The position numbers and the translations under genes were made by a program. This document shows, in pieces, positions 61,665 through 64,000 of a DNA stretch of 64,000 nt. Below the pieces are notes generated by a model. It saw only the letters and a program-made list of their open reading frames with translations, ran no database searches and was not told the DNA's origin. Each line of letters starts with the position of its first letter. Positions within the stretch are counted from its first letter, which is position 1. Source of the stretch: Flavobacterium franklandianum (GTDB lineage: Bacteria; Bacteroidota; Bacteroidia; Flavobacteriales; Flavobacteriaceae); NCBI RefSeq assembly GCF_007097365.1, contig NZ_VJZR01000005.1:1-64000 (forward strand), written 5' to 3'.

Positions 61665-64000
61665 ATGCATATGGCAAAAAACTATAAAAATATTCTCTTT
61701 ATTCTATTATTATTTTTTATAATAATTTCTAATTTTCCGGTTTTGGCTCAAAATTTTGAACGCATTGAAACTGCAGCTGGATTAGGTAAAATCAAAGAAA
61801 ATAATGGAACAGCAGTTGCCGATTATGATGGAGACGGTGATTTGGATATTTTTATTGTTGCCAAAGGCAAAGACATTGCAAGTGATGAAAAAACACAAAG
61901 TAAATTATTTAGAAATGACAATAACGGCGCTTTCACAGATATAACAAATGAAGCTGGTCTATCTAATTTATTTCCAAATGAAGATCCAAGTGTCGTAAAT
62001 CCAGCTTTAGACGGAGTGAAATATGGCGTTTCATGGGGGGATTATGACAACGATGGGTTTCCAGATTTGTTTTTTACTCATCTTTATAAAGTACAACTTT
62101 TTCGAAATAACGGTAATGGCACTTTTACTGATAAAACAACTCAAGCCGGATTAGTAAAAAACAATAATTGTTGGAACACAAGTGCTACTTGGTTCGATTT
62201 CAATAAAGACGGATTTCTTGATATTTACATCGGAAATTGGGAAAAATGCGATTACAATAGTTTTTATATCAATAACGGAAATGGGACATTTAGAAATGCA
62301 ACAGACAAAGTAAACGGTACTGTTAAAAACAAAAGAACCTACATGGGCATTCCTTTTGATGTGAATACCGATGGATGGATGGATTTGTATGTCACTAATG
62401 ACAATAAGGTTCCGAATGACTTATATATAAATATTGATGGAAACAGTAGTTTTGAAGACGCTAAAAAATATGGACTTGATAATTCAGGCACCGATATGGG
62501 CATTGGCATTGGAGACTATAATAATGATGGCTTTTTTGATTTCTTTATTACCAATATCAACAATAATGTTTTCCTAAAAAACAACGGCGACAACACCTTC
62601 AAGAATATTGCTATCGAAAAAAACATGCATAATACAGGATGGGCTTGGAATAATATATTTGCCGATTTTGACCTCGATGGTGATGAAGATTTGTTTGTTG
62701 TCAATGGTTTTAGCTTAACTGGACCTCAAAAAAATCGGTATTTTAAAAACTTATTTAATGAGGGTAAAGATGCCTTTCAAGACGCTTCAGATGCAGTAGG
62801 TTTAGGAGATTTTACCATTGGGACAAGTGCTTGTGCTTTTGATTTTGATAATGATGGCGACCAAGATGTATTGGTGTCAAACAATGATAGGTCGTCATAT
62901 TTTTATAACAATCCAACCATTAAAAACGATCAATCTACTCTATTAAAATGGTTTAAAATTTCATTACAAGGGACAGTTTCTAACCGAGATGCAATTGGAA
63001 CTACAATAACTGTATCAACAGATGTAGGCGCTTTTCACAGGTATTATACGGGATTAGGTTTTTTATCTCAAAGCCTTCAACCCACTCATTTTGGTTTAGG
63101 AAAAGCTACTAAAATTATTGAAGTTACCATTAAATGGCCTTCTGGATTAATAGAAAAATATCAAAATTTCGAAACCAATACTTTCATTAAGTTTACAGAA
63201 GCTTCAGGATTTAAAGTGGTTGATGTTAAGCCGATAAATTATATATATGGTTGTACTGATCCAAAATCCTGTAATTATAATTCAATGGCTACAAAAGACG
63301 ATGGTAGTTGTGTTTATTTACCATCAAATGAAATTCTAGGAACTACAACCTCTGGATATAATAATGAAGATACTTATACGTATAACTTGCCTCCAAATTA
63401 CCAAATTATTTGGACCGTTAAAGGTGGTGAAATCATAGAGGGCAAAGGTACTTCATCAATAAAAATAAAATGGGAGCTAGAAACTACTGGGAGAATTACG
63501 GCAGTTGTATCTAATACTAGTTGTTCTAGCACTGTATCAGAATTAAATGTACAACTCCAACTAAATAACGTTTCAAAAAACATTTCTGTTGCTAGAATTT
63601 GGAATGAAGCCTTGTTAAAAGCGATACAAAAAGATTTTGCAAGACCTACAGTTCATGCCAGAAATTTGTTTCATACTTCAGTTGCTTTGTATGATAGTTG
63701 GGCGATTTATGATCCCAATGCCAAACCTTATTTAATGGGCAATACTATCAACAATTTCGCAAGTGAATTGAAAGATTTTAACCCTTTAGAAGACCCGAAA
63801 ACTTCCAGCGAAAAGGCGATGAGTTATGCTGCCTATAGATTGTTAACGCATCGTTTCAAAAATTCCCCGGGTAGTGAAAAAAGTTTGGCAAGATTTAATT
63901 TGATTATGAATCAATTGGGGTACGACATCAATTTTACATCAACTAATTATGAAACAGGAAATGCTGCCGCATTAGGCAATTATATTGGTCAAACTCTTAT
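61665..64000 (+). CDS. Large secreted FG-GAP / ASPIC-UnbV protein with haloperoxidase-related domain (3' end outside window)
   Basis: An uninterrupted frame from ATG 61665 (or 61671, same frame) to the window end, over 778 residues. Signal peptide ending VLAQ (about 29). Residues about 33-420 carry FG-GAP/VCBS repeats with Ca-binding DYDGDGDLDIF, DYDNDGFPDLF and DFDNDGDQDVLV. Then an ASPIC/UnbV-like end (HFGLGKATKIIEVTIKWPSG), a YGCTDPKSCNYNSMA metal/Cys motif, an Ig/PKD-like part, and from about residue 640 VARIWNEALLKAIQKDFARP and HARNLFHTSVALYDSW, typical of vanadium-haloperoxidase-related (DUF6851-type) proteins. It lies 57 bp after the GH5 gene. Catalytic His residues would be beyond the edge. 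Confidence 0.8.
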   Translation, partial: MHMAKNYKNILFILLLFFIIISNFPVLAQNFERIETAAGLGKIKENNGTAVADYDGDGDLDIFIVAKGKDIASDEKTQSKLFRNDNNGAFTDITNEAGLSNLFPNEDPSVVNPALDGVKYGVSWGDYDNDGFPDLFFTHLYKVQLFRNNGNGTFTDKTTQAGLVKNNNCWNTSATWFDFNKDGFLDIYIGNWEKCDYNSFYINNGNGTFRNATDKVNGTVKNKRTYMGIPFDVNTDGWMDLYVTNDNKVPNDLYINIDGNSSFEDAKKYGLDNSGTDMGIGIGDYNNDGFFDFFITNINNNVFLKNNGDNTFKNIAIEKNMHNTGWAWNNIFADFDLDGDEDLFVVNGFSLTGPQKNRYFKNLFNEGKDAFQDASDAVGLGDFTIGTSACAFDFDNDGDQDVLVSNNDRSSYFYNNPTIKNDQSTLLKWFKISLQGTVSNRDAIGTTITVSTDVGAFHRYYTGLGFLSQSLQPTHFGLGKATKIIEVTIKWPSGLIEKYQNFETNTFIKFTEASGFKVVDVKPINYIYGCTDPKSCNYNSMATKDDGSCVYLPSNEILGTTTSGYNNEDTYTYNLPPNYQIIWTVKGGEIIEGKGTSSIKIKWELETTGRITAVVSNTSCSSTVSELNVQLQLNNVSKNISVARIWNEALLKAIQKDFARPTVHARNLFHTSVALYDSWAIYDPNAKPYLMGNTINNFASELKDFNPLEDPKTSSEKAMSYAAYRLLTHRFKNSPGSEKSLARFNLIMNQLGYDINFTSTNYETGNAAALGNYIGQTL

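Overview
The window looks like a chromosome segment of a Flavobacterium or close relative (Bacteroidota). The evidence is AT-rich DNA, TAnnTTTG-type promoter elements in place of E. coli boxes, type IX secretion (T9SS) C-terminal sorting domains, a SusC/SusD pair, Bacteroidota-specific families (DUF4271, DUF4296, DUF3098) and a PorT-like protein. I saw no rRNA, tRNA, CRISPR array, transposase or integrase.

Layout. (1) 0.1-0.8 kb: a PnuC-like transporter. (2) 0.9-9.1 kb, all minus strand: a phosphate-starvation block with response regulator, PhoR-like kinase, phosphate-selective porin, pstS-pstC-pstA-pstB and phoU. pstS and the porin share a TTAAC-N6-TTAAC direct repeat just upstream of their promoter elements, a candidate Pho box. 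(3) 9.5-12.0 kb: two T9SS-tail proteins (one almost only the tail) and a LuxE-like acyl-protein synthetase. (4) 12.1-18.4 kb: a beta-galactan island on the minus strand (GH53, GH53, GH2), bordered by gene wreckage: a polysaccharide-deacetylase-like remnant, a hybrid two-component sensor start fused to a T9SS tail, and a second copy of the 3' end of the LuxE-like gene abutting tyrS. It reads as an insertion between luxE and tyrS that later decayed. (5) 18.4-43.4 kb: housekeeping genes: tyrS, an SDR, DUF4296, dihydroorotase, polyprenol-phosphate mannosyltransferase, DUF4271, hemD, a zinc peptidase, leuS, ftsX-DUF3098-uppP-truB, pyrH-frr, a cation/proton antiporter, an MMPL transporter, asnS, a GxxExxY protein, rpoN and a PAP2-like membrane protein. 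Many gaps here hold 7-bp-period arrays running up to or near the start codon, and related arrays lie inside leuS. Larger palindromic repeats occur near 26.1, 39.1 and 40.7 kb. (6) 43.4-44.1 kb: a PorT-like outer-membrane protein.

(7) 44.5-64.0 kb: a beta-glucan utilisation locus: GH94 cellobiose-phosphorylase-type enzyme, AraC regulator (divergent), SusC, SusD, a surface lipoprotein in the SusE/F position, GH16 lipoprotein with PKD domain, a secreted endonuclease/exonuclease/phosphatase-fold protein, GH3, GH30, GH5 with a CBM6-like tail, and a very large secreted protein (FG-GAP repeats, ASPIC/UnbV, then a haloperoxidase-related domain) that runs off the window end. The inferred scheme is that surface GH16, GH30 and GH5 enzymes cut a beta-1,3/1,6-type glucan, SusC/D import the oligomers, GH3 releases glucose and GH94 phosphorolyses a disaccharide in the cytoplasm. 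Substrate identity is inference.
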